A stretch of 64,000 nucleotides of DNA from Trichodesmium sp002260545 (GCF_050016015.1 NZ_JBNHEQ010000181.1:13062-77061), one strand, 5' to 3'; counted from the first letter of the stretch, positions 27,175 to 37,592 are shown. Numbers and translations: made by a program. The notes: generated from the sequence alone by a model not told the origin.

Positions 27175-29949
27175 ATGGTTAATATCTCAAAATCACAATC
27201 TGAGTTAATATATACTCCTCCCAAAAAAAGGAAGTCATCCTTATTTTTCGTAATACTCATTCCCTTTTTTCTCCAGATTTCAGCAGCCGTTGGTTTGACA
27301 GGTTGGTTATCAATTCGTAATGGACAAAAAGCCGTCAACGATCTGGCTGGTCAACTCAGATATACAACAGCTACGAAAATTGAGAAATACTTAGAAACAT
27401 ATCTAGCAACCCCTCATCTACTGAATCAAATTAATATTCAGGCAGTCAAACTACAACAATTTGATATTCTCGATCCAGAGAGTAGACAGCGCCAATTCTG
27501 GGAACAGCTCAACTTGTTTTCTGGGATTGGAAATATTGCCTTTGGTAGTGCCACTGGAGAATTTACAGCAGTCGAATACACCCCTGATAGATCGGGTCGG
27601 ATGACGAATAAATCTGATGCTTCAACAGATAACAAAATAACAGGATATCGATTAGATGAAAACGGTGATCGTACAGATATCATCAAAATTAGATCGAAGT
27701 ACGATCCACGAAAACGTCCTTGGTATCAGAATACAATTCAACAGAATACTGCCTGTTGGAATCCAATTTTTAGCTTCCTTACTAATAACCAACTCCTAGT
27801 TTTACCAGCAAGCACTCCTGTCTATAATCAAGATGGCTATCTTTTAGGGGTTTTAGCTAGTCGTCTCTATCTATCAGAGATTAATGAATTTCTCGCTACC
27901 TTAAAAATTGGTAAGACAGGCCATATTTTTATCATGGAGCGGGATGGTACTCTGGTTGCAACTTCTACCTCCGAACCAGTTACGATGCAAACTGAAACAG
28001 GTGCTAAACGGGTGAAGGCAGAAGTAGCAGAGAATGAACTGATTCGTCTGACAGCAAAGACACTAGCAGAGCGTTATAATAATTTGGCAGCAATTGAGAA
28101 GACAAAACAACTCGACTTTAAACTAAATGGAGAGCGTCAGTTTGTCGAGGTTTTACCATACAGTGACGAAAAAGGGTTAAATTGGCTGGTTGTAATTGCT
28201 GTTCCAGAATCAGATTTTATGGAACAAATTAATGCTAATACTCGGATTACAATTCTCATGTGTCTAGGGGCGTTAACTCTGGCAACAGCGATCGGTATTT
28301 TAACAACTAGATGGGTGACTCAACCTATTATTCGCTTAAACAAGGCCGCGAAAAATATCGCTACAGGAAAATGGGAGAGCGCTATCGATATTAATCGCCT
28401 AGATGAAGTAGGTGAACTAGCTGAGTCATTTGATTACATGGGGAAGCAGTTACAAACAGCTTTTGAAAATTTAGAACAAAAGGTTGAAGAGCGGACAGCA
28501 GCTTTAGCAGAATCAAATCAACAACTAGAAAAAGCAAAAGAGCAGGCAGAAGTTGCCAACCAAGCTAAAAGCGAATTTCTCGCCAATATGAGCCATGAAT
28601 TACGGACTCCCCTCAACGGCATACTTGGTTACGCTCAAATTCTGCAACGTTCTCAAAACATGAGTGACAAGGAACACAATGGTATTGGTATCATTCAACA
28701 GTGTGGTTCTCACCTACTCAACTTAATTAATGATGTTCTCGATATCTCCAAAATTGAAGCTCGCAAGCTCGATCTCTTCCTCACCGAGTTTCATTTTCCT
28801 TCTTTCCTGCAAGGGGTTGCCGAAATTTGTCGTATCCGCGCTCAACAAAAAGATATAGATTTTTACTACACTCCTGATGAGAATTTACCCGTAGGTATTC
28901 GTGCTGATGAAAAACGACTACAGCAAGTATTAATAAATCTTCTGGGAAATGCGGTTAAGTTTACTGATGCTGGTAGTGTCACCTTCACTGTTACAGCACA
29001 AAAACTGGAACAAGACCCTACACAATATAGCCTGCGCTTTGAAGTCAAAGATACAGGAGTAGGTATGACTCCAGAGCAACAAGCAAAAATTTTCTTGCCA
29101 TTTGAGCAAGTCGGCGATCAAAAAAAACAGTCAGAAGGTACAGGTTTAGGATTAGCTATTAGCCAGAAAATAGTGAAATTAATGGATAGCCAACTAAAAG
29201 TTAGCAGTGAAGCAGGTAAGGGTAGTACCTTCTGGTTCGAGATAGAAGTAGCGGAAGCTAAAGAATGGGCAACAACTTCTATAAATTTTCACCAGGGAAC
29301 TATCTTGGGTTATCAAGGTAAAAAACGTCGTGTGTTAGTAGTAGATGACCGTTGGGAAAATCGTTCAGTGGTTATAAATTTCCTAGAAATGCTAGGTTTT
29401 GAGATGAGTGAAGCGGAAAATGGAAAAGAAGCTTGGGAAAAAATGATGGCATCGCCACCAGATGTAGTTATTACCGATTTAATGATGCCAATAATGAATG
29501 GTTATGAATTACTTAAACGCATCCACAGTTCGGAAAGTTTGAAAGATGTAGTAGCGATCGCTTCTTCTGCTAGTGTATTTGAGAGAAACCAACAAGATGC
29601 TATTGATACAGGAGCAGATGTGTTTTTGCCAAAACCTATACAAACTGACCAACTACTACAAATCTTGCAACAACATCTGAACTTAGAGTGGGTTTATGAA
29701 GAAGAGGCAGAAGCAAATGAAGTGGCTGAGGTCGTGGAGACCGATGGGGTTATTGCTCCTAGTCAAGAAGTATTGCAAGAATTACTTACTTTAGTTGAGG
29801 ATGGTGATCTTCAAAGTGTGATAGAAACTGTGGAAGAGCTTCAGACATCACAAGCAATTTCTACCGCTTTTACTCTAGAGATTTTGCAACTAGCGAACAA
29901 TTTCCAACTCCAACACTTGCAAACGTTCATTGAATACTATCTTGATTGA
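27175..29949 (+). CDS. Membrane hybrid histidine kinase (dCache-HAMP-HisKA-HATPase-REC)
   Basis: A 924-residue sensor kinase: membrane segment at about 22-46, an extracytoplasmic double-Cache sensor (about 47-355, with the KYDPRKRPWYQ motif typical of Cache ligand pockets), second segment at about 357-378, HAMP, a coiled coil, HisKA with His 474 in NMSHELRTPLNGILGYAQIL, HATPase (NLLGNAVKF, GTGLGLAIS), and a C-terminal receiver with Asp 768 in VITDLMMPIMNGYE. A tail after the receiver has no recognised domain. Ligand unknown. Probably co-transcribed or functionally linked with the REC-HK gene before it. Confidence 0.94.
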   Translation: MVNISKSQSELIYTPPKKRKSSLFFVILIPFFLQISAAVGLTGWLSIRNGQKAVNDLAGQLRYTTATKIEKYLETYLATPHLLNQINIQAVKLQQFDILDPESRQRQFWEQLNLFSGIGNIAFGSATGEFTAVEYTPDRSGRMTNKSDASTDNKITGYRLDENGDRTDIIKIRSKYDPRKRPWYQNTIQQNTACWNPIFSFLTNNQLLVLPASTPVYNQDGYLLGVLASRLYLSEINEFLATLKIGKTGHIFIMERDGTLVATSTSEPVTMQTETGAKRVKAEVAENELIRLTAKTLAERYNNLAAIEKTKQLDFKLNGERQFVEVLPYSDEKGLNWLVVIAVPESDFMEQINANTRITILMCLGALTLATAIGILTTRWVTQPIIRLNKAAKNIATGKWESAIDINRLDEVGELAESFDYMGKQLQTAFENLEQKVEERTAALAESNQQLEKAKEQAEVANQAKSEFLANMSHELRTPLNGILGYAQILQRSQNMSDKEHNGIGIIQQCGSHLLNLINDVLDISKIEARKLDLFLTEFHFPSFLQGVAEICRIRAQQKDIDFYYTPDENLPVGIRADEKRLQQVLINLLGNAVKFTDAGSVTFTVTAQKLEQDPTQYSLRFEVKDTGVGMTPEQQAKIFLPFEQVGDQKKQSEGTGLGLAISQKIVKLMDSQLKVSSEAGKGSTFWFEIEVAEAKEWATTSINFHQGTILGYQGKKRRVLVVDDRWENRSVVINFLEMLGFEMSEAENGKEAWEKMMASPPDVVITDLMMPIMNGYELLKRIHSSESLKDVVAIASSASVFERNQQDAIDTGADVFLPKPIQTDQLLQILQQHLNLEWVYEEEAEANEVAEVVETDGVIAPSQEVLQELLTLVEDGDLQSVIETVEELQTSQAISTAFTLEILQLANNFQLQHLQTFIEYYLD

Positions 29950-30091
29950 AAAGCGGTCAGCAGCAATCAGCAGTCAGCAGTAAACGTGCGAGGAGAGTGG
30001 AGCATTCCGGAACGGAAAGGGAATTTAAACCCCGACTCAACGTCAAAAAAGTTCTAATGCTGACCGCTGAAGTGCTGACTGCTTTTTAATC

Positions 30092-30182
30092 AGGACTTAC
30101 GCATAAGATAGGAAAAACTAGGATCTGAGATTGCTTCCCTGTCGGTCGCAATGACAAAAATACATTGTAGTGCGTAAGTCCT
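30092..30182. repeat. Element with AGGACTTACGCA terminal inverted repeats
   Basis: AGGACTTACGCA at 30092-30103 is exactly inverted at 30171-30182. The interior has GAGATTGCTTCC and CGCAATGAC. A second copy with a different interior is at 52723-52812. No coding capacity. Confidence 0.8.
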
Positions 30183-30189
30183 AATTAAG

Positions 30190-30345
30190 TCTGGATAATT
30201 ACTATAGCCTGCGTCCGCAGCGACTGGAACGGAGTGGAAGGAAGCAATCCCAAGCTTTTGAGATTACAGCGCTTTTCAGATTGATAAACCACATCGTCAC
30301 AACCAAAACCTTGTAGGGACGTTCCATGGAACGTCCCTACAGTGG
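30190..30345. repeat. Partial CCGGATAATT element and 28-bp palindrome
   Basis: A left half of the TATAGAATCCGG family (CTGGATAATTACTATAGCC onward) at about 30190-30262, then at 30313-30340 the palindrome variant GTAGGGACGTTCCATGGAAC plus its closing arm. Confidence 0.7.
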
Positions 30346-30367
30346 TCTACTCAAATGAAAAGTGCTG

Positions 30368-30526
30368 TATATAAAATCCGGATAATTACTATAGCCTGCG
30401 TCCGCAGCGACTGGAACGGAGTGGAAGGTTTGCGGAGAATTCCGGAACGGATAGCAATCTCAGGGGTGCGCGGAGATTGCTTCCGCTTCGTCGCTGCGGA
30501 CGACTATTCAACCGGATTCTATATTA
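30368..30526. repeat. MITE-like element, TATAGAATCCGG family
   Basis: About 159 bases. Outer ends ATATAAAATCCGG and CCGGATTCTATAT; inner perfect 13-bp arms CGTCCGCAGCGAC (30399-30411) and its complement (30490-30502); core with inverted AGCAATCTC/GAGATTGCT. No coding capacity. Confidence 0.8.
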
Positions 30527-30668
30527 CTTCCCTTTGGTTGCAATGACAGCTATTCAAAGTGACATTTTATTACCCTGGGCTACTTAAACAAAGAATCGCA
30601 ATATGATAAATTAAAAGCATCAAGCTTGAAAAGACTCAGTTTCCAAAATTATCAAAGAGGTTGTATTG

Positions 30669-31726
30669 ATGAAGTTTATTTTGTGGCCAAACCATCGCTT
30701 TCTCAGATATTCATTGGTATTTAGCTTACTGTTATGTATCAGTACGATCGCTATTAGTTGCAGTTCAACTTCTTCTAACGAATCTTCTGAAAGTGAACAA
30801 ATTTCCTCCTCTAATCCTTCTATAAGCAATACTTTAACGGTAGCGCTGCTTCCTTGGCAAAGTCCTGAAAAGCAAGAAGAAAAATTACAACCTTTAGCTG
30901 AATATCTAGAAACTATTCTCAAACGTCCGGTTAATTTCCAAATTACGAAAAATTATGCAGAAGCAGTTGATTTGATTGTTAAAGAAGAGGTAGATATGGC
31001 ATATTTAGCAGCTCTTACCTATATCAAAGCCAACGAAGGCAACCCTAATATTATAGCAGGGGACAGGGAACAGGGAACAGGGAACAGTGGGAAAAGTGTT
31101 TCCGTGGTCTTTGATTCATCATCAGTCTATGTCCTAATCGCCCTGGCTGTTGCTATAAACCGTTAGTTATACCTATAGATAGAGTGAGTGGCAGACCTTG
31201 GTATACTAGCGTTATAGTTGCAAATACTACCAAAAATATTAAAACTCTGCAAGATTTAAAAGGTAAACGCTTTGCTTTTGTTAGTCCATCTTCCACTTCT
31301 GGGTTCCTTATACCGATGAATGGCTTGGAAACTGCGGGTATCGATCCCACAAGAGATTTTGCTAAAATTCGTTATTCTGGCAGTCACGATAAAGCCACAC
31401 AAAATTTAGCAGATGATGTGGTAGATGCAGTCACTAACGATAAGGCATCTTTCCTGCGGAGTCAAAAATCGGGAAAACTAGATGCTAATTATCAAGTTAT
31501 CTGGGAGTCAAACCCCATACCTTCCCCCCCCATAGTTATCAATACCAAGAAGTTCGCACCAGAAGTTATTAAGCAACTCTAAGAAGCTTTGATAGATGCT
31601 CCCGTAGGTGTTGTAGATGTAAGTGGCACTGAATCTGCTGGTTATACCTTGGGTAAAGATGCAGACTTTGAAGAAATACGACAAATCTACACCCGTCTGA
31701 AGTCTACAACAGTACCCGAAAAATGA
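30669..31726 (+). pseudogene. PhnD-like substrate-binding lipoprotein, broken
   Basis: The signal (LLLCISTIAISCSS) has a lipoprotein Cys, and the fold is that of PhnD/phosphonate-type binding proteins (VALLPWQSPEK, VDMAYLAALTYIKA, GRPWYTSVIVAN, GSHDKATQNLADD). About 105 bases between roughly 31053 and 31159 are foreign: they contain GGGAACA tandem units and shift the frame. The family sequence resumes in another frame at PLVIPIDRVSGRPW. A TAA at 31580-31582 then interrupts KQL-EALIDAPVG. The final TGA overlaps the ATG of the next gene (ATGA). Its place before a kinase gene suggests it once was a binding-protein sensor for that kinase. Confidence 0.85.
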
Positions 31727-33215
31727 AGATTCTGACTAAATTTATTGCTTCAACAGCAATTTCTGTGGGATTAGTAGCTGCTTTACTCGGAGGTAGTACA
31801 CTCTTGATTAGACAGATAGAAAAATCTATAGAGCAAACCCGCGATCGTACTAATCAAGCAGTTCGTAAAAGTCAAGAGCTTAAGCTTTCTCTAGAAAAGC
31901 AAACTTCCACGCTGAAAGACTATCTTTTGCTTGATCGGAGTGTTGTTTATATGAACACCGATCAGCAAGAGATGTCAAATTTTTTGACCAGTTTGGAAGA
32001 GATCAAAGAGTTAACACCAGAATCTAAAAAAAACGGAAGTAGTAGGCCGTCGTCATGAATTTCTTGTCCGCTTAGTTAATAGAATTGTACAAGATCAAGA
32101 TTATTCTACTTTTCGGATCAAGCAAGATGTCAAAGCTATTAACTCATTCGAGGATGATATTCTACTATTTCTCAATTTATTGGTGGAGGAAGTACGGCAA
32201 CAAGATGCTGTTACCCAAAAAGCTGCGATGCAATTTAAGCGCAATGCAACTATTGTCACCTACTGCTTAATTGGGGTAGTGTTGTTGATTTTTATTGGTC
32301 AGTTTTCCCTAACACTGTTACCGGTAATTCGCTCGATTCAAACCCTGCAAATTGGTGCAGCAAAATTAGGAATGGGGGATTTATGTTATCGTTTCCAAAT
32401 TCAGACTGGTGATGAAATTGAGAAATTAGCTCAAGAATTTAATCAAATGGGGGTTAAGTTAGCTGAATCTTACTTACAGTTCATTGGAACAGAAGTGACA
32501 AGCTGCTGATGCTGCTAATCAGGCTAAAAGTGAATTTTTAGCTAATATGAGCCATGAACTCCGCACCCCCCTTAACGGGATTCTGGGTTATGCTGAAATT
32601 CTCAATCGTTCCCAAACCTGGGGAGAAAAGGAAAAAAAAGGAATTAAGATTATTCATCAGTGTGGTTCTCATTTGCTCACCCTGATTAATGACATCCTGG
32701 ATATCTCCAAAATTGAAGCTCGCAAACTAGAATTGCAACTGCAACCAATTCATTTACCATCTTTTCTCCAAGGAATAGGGGAAATTATTCGCATTCGGAC
32801 GGAAAAAAAAGGCGTTGATTTTGTTTATCTACCAGATCCTAATTTACCAGAAGGTATTTTTACCGATCCGAAAAGATTGCGTCAGGTACTAATTAATTTA
32901 TTAGGAAATGCTGCTAAATTTACTGAAAAAGGTAAAGTGATATTGAAGGTAGAGGTAATTGATTCTATGGCAGCACAAAAACAAACTGAATACCCAACAT
33001 CTGAAGATAACGTCAGACTCCGCTTCCAGATTAATGATACAGGAATTGGCATGAGTCCAGATTCTTTAGAAAAAATTTTCCAACCTTTTGAACAAGTTGG
33101 TGAGGGGAAACGACACGCTGAAGGAACTGGACTAGGACTTACTATTACTCATAATATTGTTAGTCTTATGGGAAGTGAGATTGAAGTTACAAGTGAATTA
33201 GGAGTAGGTAGTAGG
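31723..33215 (+). pseudogene. Membrane sensor histidine kinase, broken by frameshifts
   Basis: Four frame pieces make one kinase. An N-terminal segment (residues about 10-27) begins at 31723. A one-base slip in the A8 run at about 32026-32033 moves the frame; VVGRRHEFLVRLVNRIVQDQD continues it, then a second membrane segment (TYCLIGVVLLIFIGQF) and a HAMP domain. Near 32480-32505 a second shift and a TGA precede QAADAANQAKSEFLANMSHEL. HisKA has its His at 32553-32555. HATPase is intact to GTGLGLTITHNI but is cut after SELGVGS by a GGGAGTAG minisatellite, so the last strand and any receiver are lost. Confidence 0.88.
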
Positions 33216-33335
33216 GAGTAGGGGAGTAGGTAGGGACGTTGCACAGGCAAAAATGCGTTTTCCGTTCCGGAATGCTGCGCAAACATGTCGCGCAGCGTTA
33301 GCGGAGCTTTGCGTTAGCAAAACGTCCGTACGGGA
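33204..33335. repeat. Minisatellite plus nested palindrome inserted at kinase end
   Basis: GTAGGGAGTAGGGGAGTAGG is followed by arms GTAGGGACGTTGC (from 33230) and AACGTCCGTAC (to 33331) with a CACAGGCAAAAATGCG... core shared with 56320-56399, one mismatch over more than 60 bases. Confidence 0.75.
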
Positions 33336-33516
33336 GTAATTTTTTTGCTCAACTATGCGTCCAAAATCCTAACTTTTTGATTTTTCACCGAACCGTGCAT
33401 AAAGAGCTGAAAATTAGGTGTCTCTGTGCAGGATAACCTCAATATTTGTAGCAAAAATTTATCAAACTGGTATTATAAATCGCGTAATAATAATATTAAA
33501 AAAAAAGAGCTAAATT

Positions 33517-34101
33517 ATGGACAATTCTGATTTAATTTTAGTGGTAGATGATACTCCTGCTAACTTAGCAGTTCTTTCAGAAGCTTTAAGTGATGCTGAC
33601 TTTGAAGTAGCGATCGCCACTGATAGTGAATTGGCTATTAGTCAAGCAGAATTAAGTGTACCTAGTTTGATTCTGCTTGATGTAATGATGCCTGGTATTG
33701 ATGGTTTTGAAACTTGTCGTCGTCTCAAAGCTTCTAAGATAACTCAAAATATACCCATAATTTTTATGACTGCTCTTAGCGATACCACTGATAAAGTTAA
33801 GGGACTTAGTTTAGGAGCAGTTGATTATGTAACTAAACCATTTCAGGAAGCAGAATTAATTGCCCGCGTGAAAACACAATTAAAATTATACCACCTCACG
33901 GAAAAGTTAGAATATCAAGTAACCGAACGTACAGCAGAACTAAAACAAGCTTTACAGCAGGTGCAGCAGTCCCAAGTTCAGCTAGTGCAATCAGAAAAAA
34001 TGGCAGCTCTAGGACAGTTAGTTGCAGGAGTTGCCCATGAAATTAATAACCCTGTTAACTTTATTTATGCTAACCTCAATCACATGATAGACTTCTTGTA
34101 A
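33517..34101 (+). pseudogene. REC-HK without ATPase domain (truncated)
   Basis: The 194-residue product has a full receiver (Asp 55 in LLDVMMPGIDGFETCRRLK, close to the paralogue at 25729-27000), the coiled coil, and the phospho-acceptor helix with His 174 in GVAHEINNPVNFIYANLNHM, then stops at IDFL. The rest of the dimerisation domain and the whole ATP-binding domain are absent; only AT-rich spacer follows. It may still be made and could act as a phosphorylatable receiver or phosphotransfer protein, but truncation of a once full REC-HK is simpler. It would have served the broken kinase just upstream. Confidence 0.8.
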
Positions 34102-34149
34102 AATTTTTAATTAAATTAATTAAAGAAATAAAATTAACAATTTTGACCG

Positions 34150-34280
34150 AATAATTAATAATTATTAATTAAATAATTCAGCTTTATTAGCCTCCTCTTT
34201 CAAGGTCAAAAAAAGTGCTAAGATATTTCCTTATATTCAATTCCCTTAAGGTTTTAATTATAGGTAATTATTAATTATCA
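34150..34280 (-). repeat. Dispersed AT-rich element (ATCCTAGCAC family), inverted copy
   Basis: Inverted copy of the element at 2455-2590: AATAATTCAGCTTTATTAG, AAAAAAAGTGCTAAGATATT, TTATATTCAATTCCC, then GGTAATTATTAATTA. Confidence 0.65.
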
Positions 34281-34303
34281 GTTAGTTCATAAACATCAAA
34301 AAA

Positions 34304-35345
34304 CAACACCTAAGCCTTACTCACTGAGTGACTTCCTTCCATTTTTGGATTATCTCTGGAGATGTACTAAGCTATGAACCTTAGTTACGTTGCTCCCTTT
34401 TTACCAATTAAGGAAATATCAGTTTTCTATCTAGGTGTTGCTTTTGAGTATTTAACGAGACAGATTTTCTTGGATTTAACAGAGTTTTAACCTCCTGAGT
34501 TGCTAAAATTATTTCCTCTATTTTACTAAATTTGAAATGGAGTTAAACTCAACCATAAACTTGATAATTTTTACTCCCAATACTATTCAAACTTGAGAAA
34601 ATATTAGCTACTGACAAAGGAGTTCCTGTTCTTTGAATCAGACAGATAACTAGACTTAGCAGTGTTGTTTTTTCCTCCTTATTTGTATATTAACGGCTTA
34701 ACCGAAAATCAAGGTTGATAACAACCTGTTGGTTTCTCAAGAAATACTTGTGCCTTTGGCTTTAGCACCCTTCTTGAAGTTTTACCTTCTTGCTAAGAAG
34801 ATGAGGTTATGAATATTTGAAGCTTTACTGCTTCAATTACTAATCTAACATTTTTCCTAATTATTACAAGGAAACTTTACTAAACTTTACTTTTTAATTA
34901 TTGACATGAAAAATTTGATTATTTTCAATTTAATGTCACAATAATATTGTTGTTGTTAAGCAGTCTTTTTCATAGAACAACACCCATCTAGACTAACTAC
35001 ATTACTTCCTCTTTTCCTCTTCAGGTCTTGGAATTACACAGTGTTAAATTTACTGTAGTATTCCTGATATTATTAGTAGGAAGTATTCGCTTTTTAAATG
35101 GGTGTTATTCTGGTTTCGTATTGAGACAGACTTAAAATGGAACAGCTTTGTTTACCTCCTTAGCTGAGTGATTTCCTCTATATGATTAAAGGTGAAATAG
35201 AGTTAGACTCTTTCAAAAATTTGAGTTCATTGCTCCCCTAAAACAACTTGAGGAAATATCAACCAATGTTGGTTGCTGTTGGTGTCTGAACAGACAGATG
35301 ATCAATGGATTAAACAGTTTTTTTGTTACCTCCTTAGTTATCATT
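34304..35345. ncRNA. Candidate structured non-coding locus: two copies of a ~380-base composite repeat
   Basis: No gene is found. Copy 1 (34304-34680) has outer arms CAACACCTA (34304-34312) and TAGGTGTTG (34432-34440), an inner TTCCTT/AAGGAA stem and an ACTAAG/CTTAGT hairpin. Copy 2 (34979-35345) has outer arms AACACCCAT (34979-34987) and ATGGGTGTT (35098-35106), inner TACTTCCT/AGGAAGTA, and ACAGT/ACTGT. Arms differ in sequence yet still pair. Each copy goes on to a second module with ATTTCCTC/GAGGAAAT (35171-35178 and 35250-35257 in copy 2). Four tails read GACAGA, then TTAACAG-like, then ACCTCCT. The strand of any transcript is not known. Confidence 0.45.
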
Positions 35346-35874
35346 TCAACTCTTGTGCATCTGTCAAAGAAGTTTATTTACTTCTTCTATATTTTTAATT
35401 TAGCACTATTCATCAAGTATGCAAGTTAATGTAATTAAACTTCACTTAATAAGTATTCAACACTTTTGATATTGTAAATCTAGATTAAATTTTAGTTGCA
35501 TTTACCATATAAGAAAAACTTGAATGAAACTCTTATTAGGAGATAATTTAGTATTTAGGAAAATATAAGAACAACAATGTTAAGAATTGAAAAAAATATC
35601 AATTAAACAACCGTTATATGTTAAATGGCGATCGCAATATTCTTAATAACTGTCAATGTTCATTTACTATTTACTAGATATAGCCGTAAACTTGAATTTA
35701 GACTTTTGGCTTTTGGACTTTTGACTTTTGGCTTATAATTTTGAACTTGAAAAATTTAAGACACAATTGTGGGATTCTAATAATATATAAACTACTAATT
35801 ACTAATCAACCAATTATCTAAAATCTAAAAAAAGTTAATATAACAAGACCCCAATTAACTGGCCCATAAAGAGA
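35346..35874. other. Gap upstream of pcyA
   Basis: AT-rich; contains one HIP1 site near 35628 and a GACTTTTGGCTTTTG tandem at 35700-35735. No gene seen; holds the pcyA promoter region. Confidence 0.45.
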
Positions 35875-36615
35875 ATGTTAAAAACATCAATTCCATCCAT
35901 ACGAGAACAACAAAATCCCTTAGTATGCCAACTAGCAGACACCATAGAAGCAGTTTGGCAGCGCTACCTAGACCTAGAACCATATTACCTACCAGCAGAG
36001 TTAGGTTATGTAGAAGGCCGTCTGGAAGGGGAAAAACTAACAATTGAAAACAAATGCTATCAAACTCCCCAGTTTCGCAAGTTACATCTAGAACTAGCAA
36101 CAATAGGCCAAAACCTAGATATATTGCACTGTGTTATGTTTCCGAGAACAAGTTATGCCCTACCTATGTTTGGAACAGATTTAGTGGGGGCTAGGGGCCA
36201 AATAAGTGCAGCAGTAGTCGATCTATCACCCTTAAGCCAAGACAGAAAACTACCAGAAGTCTATAATAGTCAACTGAAAACTTTACCAACAAAAGAATTT
36301 TCTCATCCTCGGGAACTCCCAGAATGGGGGGAAATATTTTCTGAATTTTGTCTATTTATACGACCAACTGGTTTAGAGGAAGAACAAAAATTTATATCTA
36401 TAGTGGAATCTTACCTAGAAATACATTGCCAACAAGCGATCGCCCAAAAACCAGTTACTCCAGAACAACAACTTGAGATTCTTAAGGCTCAAGGCCATTA
36501 TTCCACTCAACAGAGACAAAACGACAAAACTCGTCGAGTATTGGAAAAAGCTTTTGGGCGAGAATGGACAGATTATTATTTAACTACTGTATTATTTGAT
36601 AGCCCGGATTATTGA
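35875..36615 (+). CDS. pcyA: Phycocyanobilin:ferredoxin oxidoreductase
   Basis: PcyA reduces biliverdin IXalpha to phycocyanobilin with four electrons from ferredoxin, giving the pigment of phycobilisomes and phytochromes. The 246-residue length fits the family. Catalytic residues are kept: Glu 73 (LHLEL), His 85 (DILHCVMFPR) and Asp 102 (MFGTD) line up with Glu 76, His 88 and Asp 105 of the Synechocystis enzyme at one constant offset. The C-terminal FGREWTDYYLTTVLFD is a family hallmark. No other bilin gene is adjacent. Confidence 0.96.
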   Translation: MLKTSIPSIREQQNPLVCQLADTIEAVWQRYLDLEPYYLPAELGYVEGRLEGEKLTIENKCYQTPQFRKLHLELATIGQNLDILHCVMFPRTSYALPMFGTDLVGARGQISAAVVDLSPLSQDRKLPEVYNSQLKTLPTKEFSHPRELPEWGEIFSEFCLFIRPTGLEEEQKFISIVESYLEIHCQQAIAQKPVTPEQQLEILKAQGHYSTQQRQNDKTRRVLEKAFGREWTDYYLTTVLFDSPDY

Positions 36616-36956
36616 TTAGAGAGAAAATTACGAATATTTTTTTTGAGTTGTTATCAAATTTAGAGATTTGATATTTTCCCGACGCTGCTATACATGAGAC
36701 AGCGCGGGATATCTCAACCTCTCAATGCGCGGTTTATATTTTAATGCACCTACCTGACAAGATTTACTCCCAATAGTTGATGTGTTGTCTGTGGAGAGGT
36801 AAGGCGATGGGTAAATTACAACAGGTTGACCCAGCAGATATTTTTTAAAGTATCAGTACAAAGTATGTAAAATTATTCCTAATCTTTAAGTTTTAACTGT
36901 TCTTATTCTATTTGGATAAATATTTGCTACCAATTTCTGTTTGGAATTATTTATAA
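36616..36956. other. Gap after pcyA
   Basis: GACGCTGC/GCGCGGG-like imperfect pair near 36680-36710 could be a terminator for pcyA. Possibly contains the eroded front of the ABC gene remnant that follows, but I cannot read a frame. Confidence 0.35.
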
Positions 36957-37390
36957 GTAGTAGGATTAGGAGAAATAGTAGATTACTACCCTAATAATTT
37001 ATCTGGCACACAAAAGCAAAGGGTGACAATTGCTTATGCTTTAGTCAGTAAATCTAAGTTCTACCGTTTCACAGAAGTTAAAAGTTAAAAGTTAAAAGTA
37101 ATAGTGTATAGGTTCAAAACTTTGAAGCGCTCAGTAATTTCAGGAAATTATTTCACTTATGTAGTTTGAAACTATTGGTGAAATATTTAAACTGAATTAG
37201 TATTATGTAGATGAACCCACGGCAATTTTAGACAGTAAATCTAGTAAAAATATAGTTAAAGTTATGCAAAATTTAGCTAGATACAGAAAACACAACTATA
37301 TTACTTGTGAACTACGATTATCCCATTTTAAATGTTACCTATCGGATAGTTAAATATAGAAGATATCTATCTGTTAAAACAGGTATATTT
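36957..37390 (+). pseudogene. Remnant of a DevA-like ABC transporter ATPase
   Basis: Frame pieces recognisable as the second half of an ABC ATPase: VVGLGEIVDYYPNNLSGTQKQ (C-loop signature, Gly-to-Thr changed), RVTIAYALVSKSK, then a break of about 115 bases that includes a GTTAAAA tandem (37078-37100), then VDEPTAILDSKSSKNIV (Walker B and D-loop) and a last stretch matching the switch region without its His. The pattern LGEIVDYYP-NLSG is that of DevA-type ATPases of the DevBCA exporter. The Walker A part is missing. Clearly dead. Confidence 0.75.
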
Positions 37391-37592
37391 AACAACAATT
37401 AAATAAATTAACCGAAAAAAAAATTAAATACCAGCAAGGAAATTAATACTGCTACATAGAAAAGAGGTCAATATTTTTGACTAGAATAATTTTACTTTTC
37501 GCAAAAAACATCGTTAATAAATTTCCCAACAGCTAAAAATATCGGGTATTACCATAGCATTTATTTATAGAGTTTTCTTTCTCATTTTTGAA

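Noticed and set aside
34304..35345. Group II intron or tRNA cluster
   Set aside because: No GUGYG start, no domain V-like GAGC...GUUC hairpin, no reverse transcriptase frame, and no cloverleaf or CCA-type ends.
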